In this document: positions 38,285-46,080 of the stretch, piece by piece
Layout of the letters: every line of letters starts with the position of its first letter
Numbering within the stretch: position 1 is the stretch's first letter
Assembly: GCF_009617895.1 (NCBI RefSeq)
Contig: NZ_BLAW01000001.1
Location: 487,001-551,000 of the forward strand
Length of the DNA: 64,000 nt
Reading direction: 5' to 3'
Origin: Prolixibacter sp. SD074
Lineage (GTDB): Bacteria; Bacteroidota; Bacteroidia; Bacteroidales; Prolixibacteraceae
The notes under the pieces: model-generated
What the model was told of the DNA's origin: nothing
Seen by the model: the letters and a program-made list of their open reading frames with translations, nothing else
The model's database searches: none
Translations under genes and position numbers: made by a program

Positions 38285-39695
38285 CATTATTAAGAATTCA
38301 AATTTTTATGCCTTTGGTGTTCTTGGCTTAATCGTTTTAAGAGCTGTCTCGAACTGGATTATTCCGCTAATGGATAAAACAGAAGCCAGATATGCTGAAA
38401 TTGCAAGAATAATGGTGGACTCAAATAATTGGGTAACTCCTCAAATTGATTATGGGGTTCCTTTTTGGGCTAAACCACCATTGTCTACATGGCTTTCCGC
38501 GATTAGTATGAAAATTTTTGGTATTAACGAGTTTGCCGTAAGGCTGCCATCCCTGATATTGAGTATCGTAATCGTAATTTTAGTAGGTCAATTTGCAAAA
38601 CAAAAGAAATTACCATTTTTCTTACCCGGTTTTATTCTTTTAACGATTCCTGAATTTTTATTACATGCAGGAGTAGTTTCCACTGATGTTTCTCTGGCTT
38701 TTTGTGTAACTATTATGATGCTTTCCTTTTGGATTACCATGAACCAGGAAAAACCATCATATTGGCGTTACCTCTTTTTTGTGGCAATGGGTTTTGGTTT
38801 TTTAGCCAAAGGTCCAATTGTCCTGATACTTACCATGCCCCCAATTATTCTTTGGGTGCTACTGTTTAATGAGTATCGCAGTGGAATAAAGAAATTTCCC
38901 TGGATATTAGGCGCTCTTATTGCCTTAGCAATAGCAGTTCCATGGTATTATTTGGCAGAGTTAAGAACCAAAGGATTTCTTGATTATTTTATCGTAGGAG
39001 AACATTTTAAACGATTTTTTGATTCCAGCTGGAAAGGCGACAAATATGGTTTTCCAAAGACACAACCTTTCGGAATTATTTGGGTCTTTCTGTTCATTTT
39101 TAGCCTTCCGTGGATACAACTAGTATTTTTTAAACTTTGGAAATTCAGGGCAAATTTAAGTAAGGATAAATGGCTGGTTTTTTTGTTGTTTTGGCTATTG
39201 TGGACTCCTTTCTTTTTCACATTCTCAAAAAGTCTTATTCATACTTATATACTTCCTGTAATGGTGCCTGTTGCCTTGCTGGTTGTTCATTTTTGGGATA
39301 GTGATAGTATTAAGCGTCAAAGAATGATGGTTATTACAAGCTTAATTGTGCCATTTTTAGTTATTGTTACTCTTCTAATTGGGCTTGTAAACAATAATTT
39401 AGAGCAATACAGCAATACCGATAAATTTTTACTCAAAGGGCAAGTGCAGAATTCAGATGTAAACCTTTACTATTTCGGTAAAAAAAGTTATTCGAGCCAG
39501 TTTTACAGTCATGGAAAAATAAAGAGTGTTTCTTTTGATGAATTAAGTGGAAAATTAAAGACGGATCACCCATTCGAAATTATTATTCCGGATAAATTTT
39601 TGACGAAAGTTAAAGAGTCTGATCTGAAAAAGCTTAGGGTCGTAAAGTCCAATGCCAAAAAGCATTTATATATTTACGAAGAGGGAAATGATTAA
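38268..39695 (+). CDS. ArnT-like integral-membrane glycosyltransferase
   Basis: The protein (475 residues from ATG 38268) has about 10-12 membrane segments and the first-loop motif DKTEARYAEIARIM. This resembles the acidic loop of ArnT/PMT-type GT-C enzymes, which move a sugar from a polyprenyl phosphate onto an acceptor outside the inner membrane. The GT2 gene it overlaps would supply the lipid-linked donor. Known ArnT relatives modify lipid A with aminoarabinose or other sugars, but the sugar and acceptor here cannot be told from sequence. The upstream 10 codons of the open frame are rejected as start because they would extend the overlap. Confidence 0.85.
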   Translation: MGRKISIIKNSNFYAFGVLGLIVLRAVSNWIIPLMDKTEARYAEIARIMVDSNNWVTPQIDYGVPFWAKPPLSTWLSAISMKIFGINEFAVRLPSLILSIVIVILVGQFAKQKKLPFFLPGFILLTIPEFLLHAGVVSTDVSLAFCVTIMMLSFWITMNQEKPSYWRYLFFVAMGFGFLAKGPIVLILTMPPIILWVLLFNEYRSGIKKFPWILGALIALAIAVPWYYLAELRTKGFLDYFIVGEHFKRFFDSSWKGDKYGFPKTQPFGIIWVFLFIFSLPWIQLVFFKLWKFRANLSKDKWLVFLLFWLLWTPFFFTFSKSLIHTYILPVMVPVALLVVHFWDSDSIKRQRMMVITSLIVPFLVIVTLLIGLVNNNLEQYSNTDKFLLKGQVQNSDVNLYYFGKKSYSSQFYSHGKIKSVSFDELSGKLKTDHPFEIIIPDKFLTKVKESDLKKLRVVKSNAKKHLYIYEEGND

Positions 39696-39778
39696 AATTA
39701 TAAATTCTCCTCGGGGAGTAAAGCTGGTTTAAATTACATCGTTCTTCTTTTGGGCCTCAAAGTCGTTGTTAAATAGTT

Positions 39779-40855
39779 CTATTTGAAACAAAAGGCTCCT
39801 GGAATGATTCCTGTTTTAAGTGTATCAATAGGAACTCCTTTGGCGGTTAACCGGTACACCAACCCACGTTGCAGGTAATCGATGGCATCGCTCACATAGA
39901 TGTCCGAGTTGTCCGGGTCGACCCCGAGGCTGTAGTAGATGGTCCCGGGGTTTTTTAATACCGGCGCCGCCGGAAGCTGTGATGCGGTGACGGGCATTTG
40001 CCACACATCGTTATTGATGAAATACAACGTGTCGCGTGTGGCGTTGATGGTCAAATCCGAAGCAATATTTTCGGAGCTAAGCGCGAACGACTTTTCAATT
40101 TGCCCGGTTTCCGGATTAACCTGCTGCAACTTGGCCTGGTGACTACCGGATGTTGTCCCTCCGTAATTCCCGTCACACAAAACCCAGAGCTGGTTGTTTT
40201 TATCTTTCACTAGTCCTTTGGGTTGCGTACCCACCTTAATTTCTCCGGTCACGGTATCGTTTCCGGTATCGATTTTCAAAATGGTATTATCCGCCGACCA
40301 GCAGGTGACATAAAGCGTGGCACCAACCTGTACCATTTGCTCGGTCGAGGTATGACCGGGCGTGGGTATGGTCCCGGTTACCCGGAAGGTGGCCGGATTG
40401 AAAATAGTAATTGCGGAAGCATACAAATCGGTCGCGTAGGCTTTTTCATAATTAACAAAATGGATGTAGCGCGGTGAAGTTAGGCCGGTGATTTTCCCGG
40501 AATATTCCCCCGTTTTGGTATTGATGACATAGATTTTCCCCGAATTGTTGATAGCAATGTATCCCAGCGAATCGAGAATACTCATCGATTGGCCCACGTC
40601 GCCCAGGGGAAGGCCGTTTGTGGCGTAAAACAGGTTGTTGATGGTTTGGCCGGTGGCTTTATCGTAAAAGGAGAGGGTAGCATTCCCCGACATGAAATTC
40701 CCTTCGTTGACAATGAATACCCCGAAGTTGGAAAGCAACTGGCCGGATTGGCCCTGCCGGTGTGCACCTATCCAGGCATTGTCGTTCATGCATCCCGAAA
40801 GTAGAGTACTTAGCAGGAAAATTGCAGCGGATATATGGAGGAAATTTCTCTTCAT
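39779..40855 (-). CDS. BtuG-like beta-propeller surface lipoprotein
   Basis: The protein (358 residues from ATG 40855) has a lipoprotein signal ending in LLSGC (Cys22) and repeated propeller blades, for example GKIYVINTKTGEYSGKI, ITIFNPATFRVTGTI and VGTQPKGLVKDKNNQLWVLC. It is the third gene of a leftward operon behind a cobalamin riboswitch and directly downstream of a BtuB-like receptor. In gut Bacteroidetes a seven-bladed propeller lipoprotein in this position, BtuG, captures vitamin B12 and hands it to BtuB. The function here is inferred from that precedent. Confidence 0.8.
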   Translation of the reverse strand: MKRNFLHISAAIFLLSTLLSGCMNDNAWIGAHRQGQSGQLLSNFGVFIVNEGNFMSGNATLSFYDKATGQTINNLFYATNGLPLGDVGQSMSILDSLGYIAINNSGKIYVINTKTGEYSGKITGLTSPRYIHFVNYEKAYATDLYASAITIFNPATFRVTGTIPTPGHTSTEQMVQVGATLYVTCWSADNTILKIDTGNDTVTGEIKVGTQPKGLVKDKNNQLWVLCDGNYGGTTSGSHQAKLQQVNPETGQIEKSFALSSENIASDLTINATRDTLYFINNDVWQMPVTASQLPAAPVLKNPGTIYYSLGVDPDNSDIYVSDAIDYLQRGLVYRLTAKGVPIDTLKTGIIPGAFCFK

Positions 40856-40868
40856 TTTTTCATTGGAT

Positions 40869-42875
40869 TTAAAAGTCAAACCGAACCAACAGCGTGTAAT
40901 TCCGGCGTGGCATGGGGCGTTGCAACACGGTGCGGTACTCTTCGTTGAGCAGGTTAAAGATTTTCAATTCCACCCCCAACCGGTACGTTTTCCAGTGCCA
41001 GTCTTTGCCGGCAAACAGGTCGTTCATGAAATAAGGATAGAGGTAATCGAGTGAGGTGGTTTTTTCGTTGCTGGTGGTCGTGTAGCGTTCGCTGTAGTAA
41101 TTCCACTGGTAGGTAATGTGGTATCCCTTCCGGGAAAGATTTACCGACAGGTTGGCCGAATGCTGCGGAATAAATGGTAACTGTTTGCCAATCGACTCGT
41201 CGGCCCAGTTCACCGGCTCATCACGGTTGATGGAGCGGGTGTAAGCATAATTCCCGTTGAAGTGCCAGTGCCATAGCCCTTTTTCTCCTTCCAGCGAAAG
41301 CTGGTATTCCAGGCCACTGGCATCTACTTTCTTCATGTTCGATGGCTCCCAGTAACCTTTGTTGGTGGGCAGCCAGATGATCCAGTTGTCGATTTTCGAC
41401 GTATAGGCGCTTAACGCCGTGTATAGACGGATATGCACCAAGTTTTCTTCGTAAGTGAATCCCAAATCGCCGGTGTAACCTTCCTCCGGTTTCAGGTCGG
41501 GGTTTCCTCCGGGGATGTAGTACAAGTCGTTCAGCGAAGGCTGGTGATAATTGCGGGACACATTTCCTTTCAGGTAGAGGTTTTTATTCGCCAGTAGTTT
41601 GTATTCCATCCCAATTAAAGGCATAATCGGGGCGGCTTTGCTGTCATATAAATCCTGCCTTAACAGGAAGGTGGAAGTGAACCGCTCCCCGAGTTTCTTG
41701 CTGAACTGCACATGGGCCGAACTTTCGAGCCGCGATTGTCGATAACCATAGTCTGAAGCCAGTGGGGCATAATTTTGGGAGTTGACCTCATGCCGGTCGA
41801 CATCAATTCCGGCTGAGGCCGAAAAATCCTGGCTTTCCCGGTAGGTGAACAATACCTTGTTGAACCAGCTCTTGGCATTCGACCAAGAATCGACAATGAC
41901 CTGCCCCGATGTTCCGTTGACGTTGGCTTTGAGCCAGTAGTTCATCTTGTCGAAGTTAACGCCACTGCTTACTTTCAAGGTGGTTTTGGCACCGTAGTGA
42001 TTCCATTCGGCGACCACACGGTGAATCTGGTCGGTTTGCCGGTTAACGCCTCCGTCGCCTGAGGTTTCGTTGGTCATCAGCTGCGGAATGCTGCGCGAAT
42101 TGTGCTGGTACCAGTAATGGCCCGAAATAATATCCTTGTCATCCGGGCGGTAATAAATTTCCTGCAATACGCCGTAATTGCGGTAATCGGCGTTTTTGTT
42201 TCGCTCTTCGGGGTAAATGTACTTTCCCGTTTCCGGGTCGATGCCAGCAATGAATTTATTTCGGTAAGGAAAATCGTTGGCCGACTGGCTGAGAAAGGCT
42301 TTGGTTTTGAATTGTATTTTCCGGTTTCCGGTTTTCACCTGGAAGAATTCGTCGTACGATTGATAGCTGCCGATACCGGAGAGGACGCTTCCCGAAAAAC
42401 GGTTGTTCCAGTCGACATTGCTTTGCAGATCGATGGTGCCGCCCAGCGCTCCGCTCTTTTCGGTGAGCGAGCCCGAACCGTGCAGAATACTGACCTTGTC
42501 GATGAAATAAACCGGGATGGTGGAAAAATCGACCATTCCCAACATGGGTGAGTTCAGGTTGATACCGTTCCATTCCACCTGTGTATGCGATGGTGCGGTT
42601 CCCCGGAAGGAAGCGGTGGCCAGTGCTCCGCGCCCGTAGGTCTTAATGAATATGGGTGTATTTTCGGAGATGAGCTCCGAAAGGGTTGCATTCATGGCTG
42701 TTATCATGGCCACCGAATCGACGTCCGAGCGAATTAATCCCGCTTCCTCCTTTTTCTGGAGATGCTTGCTAATGACGGTGACCTCTTTTATTTTCAGGGT
42801 ATCCGACAGTGACTGTGCCCGCAGCTCCAGACAGAAAGGAATGAGTAGCAGCAACACGATGGGCAGGCGCTTCAT
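40869..42875 (-). CDS. btuB: BtuB-like TonB-dependent vitamin B12 receptor
   Basis: The protein (668 residues from ATG 42875) has a signal peptide (LLLLIPFCLELRAQS), a TonB box region (DTLKIKEVTVISK), a plug domain with SFRGTAPSHTQVEWNGINLN and VSILHGSGSLTEKSGALGG, and a beta barrel ending in NYTLLVRFDF. The length is close to that of BtuB and siderophore-type receptors and much shorter than SusC. It is the middle gene of the operon controlled by the cobalamin riboswitch at 44160-44346, which supports B12 or a related corrinoid as substrate. An upstream in-frame start at 42929 would overlap the preceding gene. Confidence 0.88.
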   Translation of the reverse strand: MKRLPIVLLLLIPFCLELRAQSLSDTLKIKEVTVISKHLQKKEEAGLIRSDVDSVAMITAMNATLSELISENTPIFIKTYGRGALATASFRGTAPSHTQVEWNGINLNSPMLGMVDFSTIPVYFIDKVSILHGSGSLTEKSGALGGTIDLQSNVDWNNRFSGSVLSGIGSYQSYDEFFQVKTGNRKIQFKTKAFLSQSANDFPYRNKFIAGIDPETGKYIYPEERNKNADYRNYGVLQEIYYRPDDKDIISGHYWYQHNSRSIPQLMTNETSGDGGVNRQTDQIHRVVAEWNHYGAKTTLKVSSGVNFDKMNYWLKANVNGTSGQVIVDSWSNAKSWFNKVLFTYRESQDFSASAGIDVDRHEVNSQNYAPLASDYGYRQSRLESSAHVQFSKKLGERFTSTFLLRQDLYDSKAAPIMPLIGMEYKLLANKNLYLKGNVSRNYHQPSLNDLYYIPGGNPDLKPEEGYTGDLGFTYEENLVHIRLYTALSAYTSKIDNWIIWLPTNKGYWEPSNMKKVDASGLEYQLSLEGEKGLWHWHFNGNYAYTRSINRDEPVNWADESIGKQLPFIPQHSANLSVNLSRKGYHITYQWNYYSERYTTTSNEKTTSLDYLYPYFMNDLFAGKDWHWKTYRLGVELKIFNLLNEEYRTVLQRPMPRRNYTLLVRFDF

Positions 42876-42918
42876 AAAACCGTTGCAAATACGAGTTGCC
42901 TGTACGTCTGGCTCCGAC

Positions 42919-44052
42919 TTAGTTTGCATTGTCCAGCATATTCAGGTCGGCAGCGCCACTCACTTCGGTTGAAACCTCGTTCAGCCATCCGGAAATTTGG
43001 AACACACTGCTCTGCACTTTTATGAAATCGATGCCATCGAGGTTGGCCGGCGGGCCATCGGCGTTCACAGCATTCGATATGTCAAAACGGTTTGCTTTCA
43101 GACTGGTATCGTAATCCTGATTGTTGTAAGTTTCGGCATATCCCCAGGCAAACAAGCCATCGCCTAATGCCCAGTTTTCTGTACTATCGTTGGTACTGGT
43201 ATTCACATAAGCATCGGGAAGCCGTTCGCCATTAAAATTTACTTCGGTTTTATCGCCGTAACCTGCCCACCACCAACTATCGGTACCGTAATTGGGAACC
43301 AGTTCGCCCGTGTTGCCCTGGTTGTCTTCCCAGGTTACATTGCCACCGTTTGCGGGCTTGTAATAGGTTACTTCGTAGTTGTGGACCGTTTCTGCATTGT
43401 CATATTCGCTGCCTTTCAACTGAAGCCAATTGCCATCATCGGGCTTTCCATTTCCATTGGTGTCCTTCATCACGTAAACCACACCCGGCTCGGAGGAAGC
43501 ACCCGGTTGCGCATAAACGGCAAAATCGTAGCCATCGCGGTTTTTTACCTTATGGTCGAAACCGGCAACGATGTATCCGCCCCAACCTCCGAGATGCACA
43601 AAACTTTTACCATCGGCCCAGGGGCTGCCAACCAAATTGTTGCTTTCGCTGGTTGTTAAAATGGAGGCGTGCTGCCCCGGACCGTATTGGTATTCGAACA
43701 CTTTTGTGATATAAGGAGACGAGGTAACTGTTACCTTGAACTGAGTTGAGGCGGCCCCCTGTGCCGTAGCCACATTTAATCCGATCTGATAAACGCCCGG
43801 AACATCAGAGCTGAAATTGTAGGTTTGTTCCTGAGATACCACCTGCCCGTTGCTGGTCCAGCGATAAGATGCACCATCGGCATTACTGGCTTGTGCCACC
43901 AGCGAAAGTTGATCTCCAGCTGCTACCTCGTATCCCTGACTGGGAATATCCATGGTAATTTCAGGTAGAAGCGGGGAGTTGTTTTTGCTGCAGGAGATCA
44001 AAAAGAGCAGCCCTGCAAACAGGGTGTAGCTGAGTGAAATTCTTTTTTTCAT
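42919..44052 (-). CDS. PKD-domain surface lipoprotein of the B12 operon
   Basis: The protein (377 residues from ATG 44052) has a lipoprotein signal (LLFLISC, Cys21), a PKD-like domain at about residues 30-110 (YRWTSNGQVVSQEQTYNF, then GVYQIGLNVATAQG) and a long C-terminal domain with several Trp/Gly-rich strands (HLGGWGGYIVAGFDH, DSWWWAGYGDKTEVNF) and a possible calcium loop (KDTNGNGKPDDGN). It is the first gene after the riboswitch. Accessory surface lipoproteins of Bacteroidetes B12 loci, such as BtuH, bind cobalamin; this could be an analogue, but I cannot show homology. Confidence 0.75.
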   Translation of the reverse strand: MKKRISLSYTLFAGLLFLISCSKNNSPLLPEITMDIPSQGYEVAAGDQLSLVAQASNADGASYRWTSNGQVVSQEQTYNFSSDVPGVYQIGLNVATAQGAASTQFKVTVTSSPYITKVFEYQYGPGQHASILTTSESNNLVGSPWADGKSFVHLGGWGGYIVAGFDHKVKNRDGYDFAVYAQPGASSEPGVVYVMKDTNGNGKPDDGNWLQLKGSEYDNAETVHNYEVTYYKPANGGNVTWEDNQGNTGELVPNYGTDSWWWAGYGDKTEVNFNGERLPDAYVNTSTNDSTENWALGDGLFAWGYAETYNNQDYDTSLKANRFDISNAVNADGPPANLDGIDFIKVQSSVFQISGWLNEVSTEVSGAADLNMLDNAN

Positions 44053-44159
44053 TATACTTAAAATCAATTGTTTGGCATTGAATAATTGATTCTAAGCTAA
44101 GGGGAAGAAAAACAAACTTGCGATGGCTGTTTTCACGCTTTTGATCCCGAAAGCTTAAA

Positions 44160-44346
44160 CCAACCTGGCAGGTCTTCTGACTTATTCCGATTTTCGGTTA
44201 CCTTCCCGTTTAAAAAACAGTGGTTTGTTAACCGAAAACTTACTATTCTGCCAAAAGCAGAATCGGAAATTACAGCAGCGGGTACTGTTCCGGATTCTCA
44301 CCGGATTCCCTTTTCATCCCCCAATACGGGAACCAAGTTGTCGCAA
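44160..44346 (-). ncRNA. Cobalamin (B12) riboswitch
   Basis: On the minus strand the region contains the B12 box AAGTCAGAAGACCTGCC (44167-44183), the conserved core GAATCCGGTGAGAATCCGG, and CAGTACCCGCTGCTGTAA between them, in the correct order. It lies 108 bases upstream of a leftward operon encoding a surface lipoprotein, a BtuB-like receptor and a BtuG-like propeller. Binding of cobalamin is expected to shut the operon off. Confidence 0.95.
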
Positions 44347-44415
44347 AATTAGCAAATATTTTGGATGGTTGGAAGTGGAGCAAGCGGATTGTTTTTCACA
44401 TTTGATTTTGATAAC

Positions 44416-45975
44416 TCAATTAGCTTCCTGTACCGGAAACTCAACAGTGAAGATGGAACCTTTCCCCGGTTCACTTTCTACATTGATTTTTCCTTGTAAC
44501 AAATTCACCGACTGCCGCGCAATGGCCAGTCCTACTCCCGAACCTTCAATGTTCTCAGTGGCTTTAGCGCGATAAAAGTATTCAAATAGTTTTTCCTGGT
44601 CCTCTTTTGAAATGCCAACTCCCTGGTCACGAACAGAAATCGTTAAATTGCCATTAGCATAACCGGCAGTTAATTCAACGGTTGTTCCCTTATCGGAATA
44701 CTTAATGGCATTGGATATAAAATTACCGGCAATTTCCCGCACCAGTTTCTGATCCAGCAACAATTCTCGGGGGAGTGAATTGTGCGTAAATACCAATTGG
44801 TGGTGTTTGCCCACTCCCGATTGATAAAATTGCAGCATCTTGTCCAGAAATGCAACTGTTTGCGTTGGCTCGGGATGAATTTCATTCAACGTTTCGTATT
44901 CACGGAATTTGAGGATATCGGAGAGATGGCTGCTCAGCAGGTTAACCGAGTCCTTTATCAAAGAAAAGTGACGCAGTGACTTGGCCCGTAGTTTGTCGTT
45001 GTCCAAATATCGTTCGAGTAATTCGGCCGAACTGAAAATGGTGGTTAACGGCGTTTTGAACTCGTGTGAAATCGTGGTAACAATTTTCGCACGAAACTCG
45101 TTGATCTCTTTTTCTTTTTCCAGTGCTTTCTCTAGTAGAATATTTTTTTCCTTCAATTGTTCGGTACGCTTCGCTACCTTCACTTCCAGAATCCGATTCA
45201 TATTTTTCAGCTCATTTTCAGCCTTTTTGATAAGAGAAATGTCACGAAAGGAGAAAATGTAGCCGCGAAATTCGTTATTATTATCGCGAATCGGGGCCAG
45301 GCTGTATGAAATTGGAAGGTGCGTTTTATCCTCACGAATGAGAACTGCTTCCTTGTAAATAGTCTCTCCCAATCCGGATTTTTCATCTCCTTCCGGGAAA
45401 AGTGGTTTCCCTTTTTCGTCCTCCAGATTGAGTGCTTTCCGGAAATTGATGTTTTGAACTTCTTCTAATTGAAGACCAGTTAGCTTTTCCGCTGCAGCGT
45501 TGAAAAAAATAATGTTTCCATCCTGGCCGGTTGAAATAACACCATCGGCTATGCTCTTCATGGTAACCGACAGTAATTCTTCATTTTCCCGGAGCTTTTC
45601 CGTCATGGTATGGCGGAAGATGGCCATTTCCAGCACCATAATCAGGTTGTCGGCCTGGAAAGGTTTGATGATATAGCCGGTGGGATTGGTTTTTAGTGCA
45701 CGGGAGAAGGTCCGCTGGTCGTCGTCACCGGTGATGTAAACAACCGGAATATTTAATTTCTGTTGGATTAATGTCCCTGCTTCGATGCCGTCCAATTTAC
45801 CAGGCATCTGGATGTCCATAAAAATGATATCAGGATGCGCTTCTGACGCAATTTTTATGCCCTCTTCGCCGTTATTGGCTATAGAAAGAACAATGTAATC
45901 GTTCTGGCGTAGAATGTTTTGTAAAAGTCGTGCCGAAATTATATCATCATCAACGATAAGAATTGAGTGCCGCAT
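44416..45975 (-). CDS. Response regulator-PAS-histidine kinase hybrid
   Basis: The 519-residue protein begins with a receiver domain (phosphoacceptor Asp54 in FMDIQMPG), followed by a PAS domain (residues about 130-255, with GNIIFFNAAAEKLTGL), a short coiled coil, a HisKA domain with His304 (TISHEFKTPL) and an HATPase domain with N box, DQGVGIS and GSGVGLAIA. The receiver-first order means it probably takes phosphate from another kinase as well as autophosphorylating. No membrane segment is present, so it is cytoplasmic. It is divergent from the putative polysaccharide operon starting at 46081, which it may control. Confidence 0.93.
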   Translation of the reverse strand: MRHSILIVDDDIISARLLQNILRQNDYIVLSIANNGEEGIKIASEAHPDIIFMDIQMPGKLDGIEAGTLIQQKLNIPVVYITGDDDQRTFSRALKTNPTGYIIKPFQADNLIMVLEMAIFRHTMTEKLRENEELLSVTMKSIADGVISTGQDGNIIFFNAAAEKLTGLQLEEVQNINFRKALNLEDEKGKPLFPEGDEKSGLGETIYKEAVLIREDKTHLPISYSLAPIRDNNNEFRGYIFSFRDISLIKKAENELKNMNRILEVKVAKRTEQLKEKNILLEKALEKEKEINEFRAKIVTTISHEFKTPLTTIFSSAELLERYLDNDKLRAKSLRHFSLIKDSVNLLSSHLSDILKFREYETLNEIHPEPTQTVAFLDKMLQFYQSGVGKHHQLVFTHNSLPRELLLDQKLVREIAGNFISNAIKYSDKGTTVELTAGYANGNLTISVRDQGVGISKEDQEKLFEYFYRAKATENIEGSGVGLAIARQSVNLLQGKINVESEPGKGSIFTVEFPVQEAN

Positions 45976-46080
45976 ATCTTTTACTTTATTATTTTTCCGT
46001 AAATTTAACTAGCGATTTGCAAGTTGTTGATTTCTCAGAAAACATAACCAAAGCTAAAAATATACACTTTGATTAACCTT

